Assembly (NCBI GenBank): GCA_001802655.1
Contig: MGZO01000101.1
Span: 26,983-35,654, forward strand
Direction of reading: 5' to 3'
DNA from: Hydrogenophilales bacterium RIFOXYD1_FULL_62_11
Lineage (GTDB): Bacteria; Pseudomonadota; Gammaproteobacteria; Burkholderiales; Thiobacillaceae
Length of the DNA stretch: 8,672 bases
Shown: positions 7,384 through 8,672 of the stretch, piece by piece
Position numbering within the stretch: the stretch's first letter is position 1
Layout of the letters: every line of letters begins with the position of its first letter
Notes under the pieces: model-generated
Told to the model about the DNA's origin: nothing
Databases searched by the model: none
Seen by the model: the letters and a program-made list of their open reading frames with translations, nothing else
Position numbers and translations under genes: made by a program

Positions 7384-8672
7384 ATGAAAATACAACGCGC
7401 CCTGCTCTCGGTTTCCGACAAAACCGGCCTCATCGAATTTGCCCGCGCGCTTGCCGCCCAGGGCGTCGAGCTGCTGTCCACCGGCGGCACCGCCAAAGCC
7501 ATCCGCGATGCCGGCCTCGCCGTGATCGACGTGGCCGACTACACCGGCTTTCCCGAAATGCTCGACGGCCGGGTGAAAACCCTGCACCCCAAGGTGCATG
7601 GCGGCATTCTGGCGCGGCGCGACCTGCCCGAGCACGTCGCCACCATGAGCGAACACGGCCTGCCATACATCGACCTGGTGTGCGTCAACCTGTACCCGTT
7701 CGTCGCCACCGTGTCGAAGCCGCACACGCTCGACGATGCGATTGAAAACATCGACATCGGCGGCCCGGCGATGGTGCGTTCTTCCGCCAAGAACTACCGC
7801 TTCGTCGCCATCGTCACCGACCCCGCCGACTACCCGGCGCTGGTCAGCGAAATGCAGGCCAATGGCGGCGCACTGACCGACGCTACCCGCTTCGATCTGG
7901 CGAAAAAGGCCTTCACCCACACTGCCGAATACGACGGCGCCATCAGCAACTACCTGACTGCGCTGAACGCCAGCAACGAGCGCGAGACCTTCGGTGCCAA
8001 GCTCAACCTGCAGTTCACCCGCGCGCAAATCTGCCGCTACGGTGAAAACCCGCATCAAGCCGGCGCGTTCTACGTCGAGGCCAACGCCCCAACCGGCACC
8101 ATTGCAACGGCGCGCCAGTTGCAAGGCAAAGAGCTCTCGTACAACAACATCGCCGACACCGATGCTGCGCTCGAATGCGTGAAACTGTTCGACGCCGCGC
8201 CCGCCTGTGTCATCGTCAAACACGCCAACCCGTGCGGCGTCGCCTACGGCAGCAGCCTGCTCGATGCCTACAACCGCGCCTACCAAACCGATCCCGAATC
8301 GGCCTTCGGCGGCATCATCGCCTTCAACGGCCGGCTCGACGGCGAAACCGCTGCCGCCATCGTCGAGCGCCAGTTCGTCGAAGTCATCATCGCGCCCGAA
8401 GTCAGCCCCGAAGCCTCCGCTGCCGTCGCTGCCAAGAAGAACGTGCGCCTGCTTGAATGCGGCGCGTGGAGCGGCAGCGTCGCCCAGCTCGACATGAAGC
8501 GCGTCGCCGGCGGCCTGCTGGTGCAGGACGCCGACATCCTGCTGCACGGCGAACTGAAAACCGTCACCACCCGCACCCCGACCGCGCAGGAAATGGACGA
8601 CCTGCTATTCGCCTGGCGCGTCGCCAAGTACGTCAAGTCCAACGCCATCGTCTACGCGCGTGACCGCATGAC
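7384..8672 (+). CDS. purH: Bifunctional AICAR transformylase / IMP cyclohydrolase PurH (3' end cut off)
   Basis: PurH performs the last two steps of purine synthesis: it formylates AICAR with 10-formyl-tetrahydrofolate and closes the ring to IMP. The window holds 429 codons of roughly 525; the frame is still open at the right edge. The N-terminal cyclohydrolase domain (about 1-190) shows LLSVSDKTG (7-15), ELLSTGGTAKAI (29-40), FPEMLDGRVKTLHPKVHGG (56-74), NLYPF (102-106) and GGPAMVRSSAKN (126-137). The transformylase domain shows RYGENPHQ (218-225), GKELSYNN (248-255), the catalytic KHANPCG with K279-H280, DPESAFGG (303-310) and KSNAIVYA (418-425). The final domain segment is missing only because the window ends. 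The start is set by homology (MKIQRALLSVSDKTG). No Shine-Dalgarno is visible before it; the upstream bases are AAAAGCCGCCCC. It lies 21 bases after fis and is probably at least partly cotranscribed with it. Confidence 0.97.
   Translation, partial: MKIQRALLSVSDKTGLIEFARALAAQGVELLSTGGTAKAIRDAGLAVIDVADYTGFPEMLDGRVKTLHPKVHGGILARRDLPEHVATMSEHGLPYIDLVCVNLYPFVATVSKPHTLDDAIENIDIGGPAMVRSSAKNYRFVAIVTDPADYPALVSEMQANGGALTDATRFDLAKKAFTHTAEYDGAISNYLTALNASNERETFGAKLNLQFTRAQICRYGENPHQAGAFYVEANAPTGTIATARQLQGKELSYNNIADTDAALECVKLFDAAPACVIVKHANPCGVAYGSSLLDAYNRAYQTDPESAFGGIIAFNGRLDGETAAAIVERQFVEVIIAPEVSPEASAAVAAKKNVRLLECGAWSGSVAQLDMKRVAGGLLVQDADILLHGELKTVTTRTPTAQEMDDLLFAWRVAKYVKSNAIVYARDRM

Noticed and set aside
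6964..8547. A 527-codon open frame on the minus strand opposite fis and purH
   Set aside because: It is antisense to strongly conserved fis and purH motifs, is rich in Gly, Val, Ala and His typical of antisense shadows in high-GC genes, and resembles no family I know.

Overview
The window looks like a piece of a high-GC betaproteobacterial chromosome. The main reasons are the gene order dusB-fis-purH, a short Fis of about 79 residues instead of the 98 of enteric bacteria, and a complete PrsR and PrsT with the C-terminal part of PrsK from the XrtA/PEP-CTERM (exosortase) system, which is common in environmental betaproteobacteria. The genus cannot be fixed from the sequence alone.

Region 1 (1-5463, + strand) is a regulatory and envelope block: prsK (histidine kinase, cut by the left edge), prsR (sigma-54-dependent response regulator, overlapping prsK by 4 bases) and prsT (a 927-residue lipoprotein built almost entirely of TPR repeats, 36 bases after prsR). 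The family role of PrsK/PrsR is to sense an unidentified signal and switch on PEP-CTERM protein genes together with RpoN. PrsT is probably an outer-membrane-anchored periplasmic scaffold for exopolysaccharide or exosortase function. The exosortase xrtA/epsH itself is not in this window.

Region 2 (5473-5895, - strand) is mscL, a mechanosensitive channel gene that converges on prsT with a 9-base gap. A 128-base divergent spacer separates it from dusB.

Region 3 (6024-8672, + strand) is a housekeeping block: dusB (tRNA-dihydrouridine synthase), fis (nucleoid protein) and purH (last two steps of IMP synthesis, cut by the right edge). dusB-fis has the classic operon arrangement. dusB and purH both lack a clear Shine-Dalgarno and have a -10-like hexamer about 10 bases before the ATG, so near-leaderless translation is possible for dusB and more speculative for purH.

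The window is essentially fully coding. No mobile elements, CRISPR arrays, tRNA or rRNA genes were seen, and no gene-free stretch exceeds about 130 bases. I found no wholly undescribed system. The least characterised element is the prsK-prsR-prsT module, whose signal and PrsT partners are, as far as I know, unknown.
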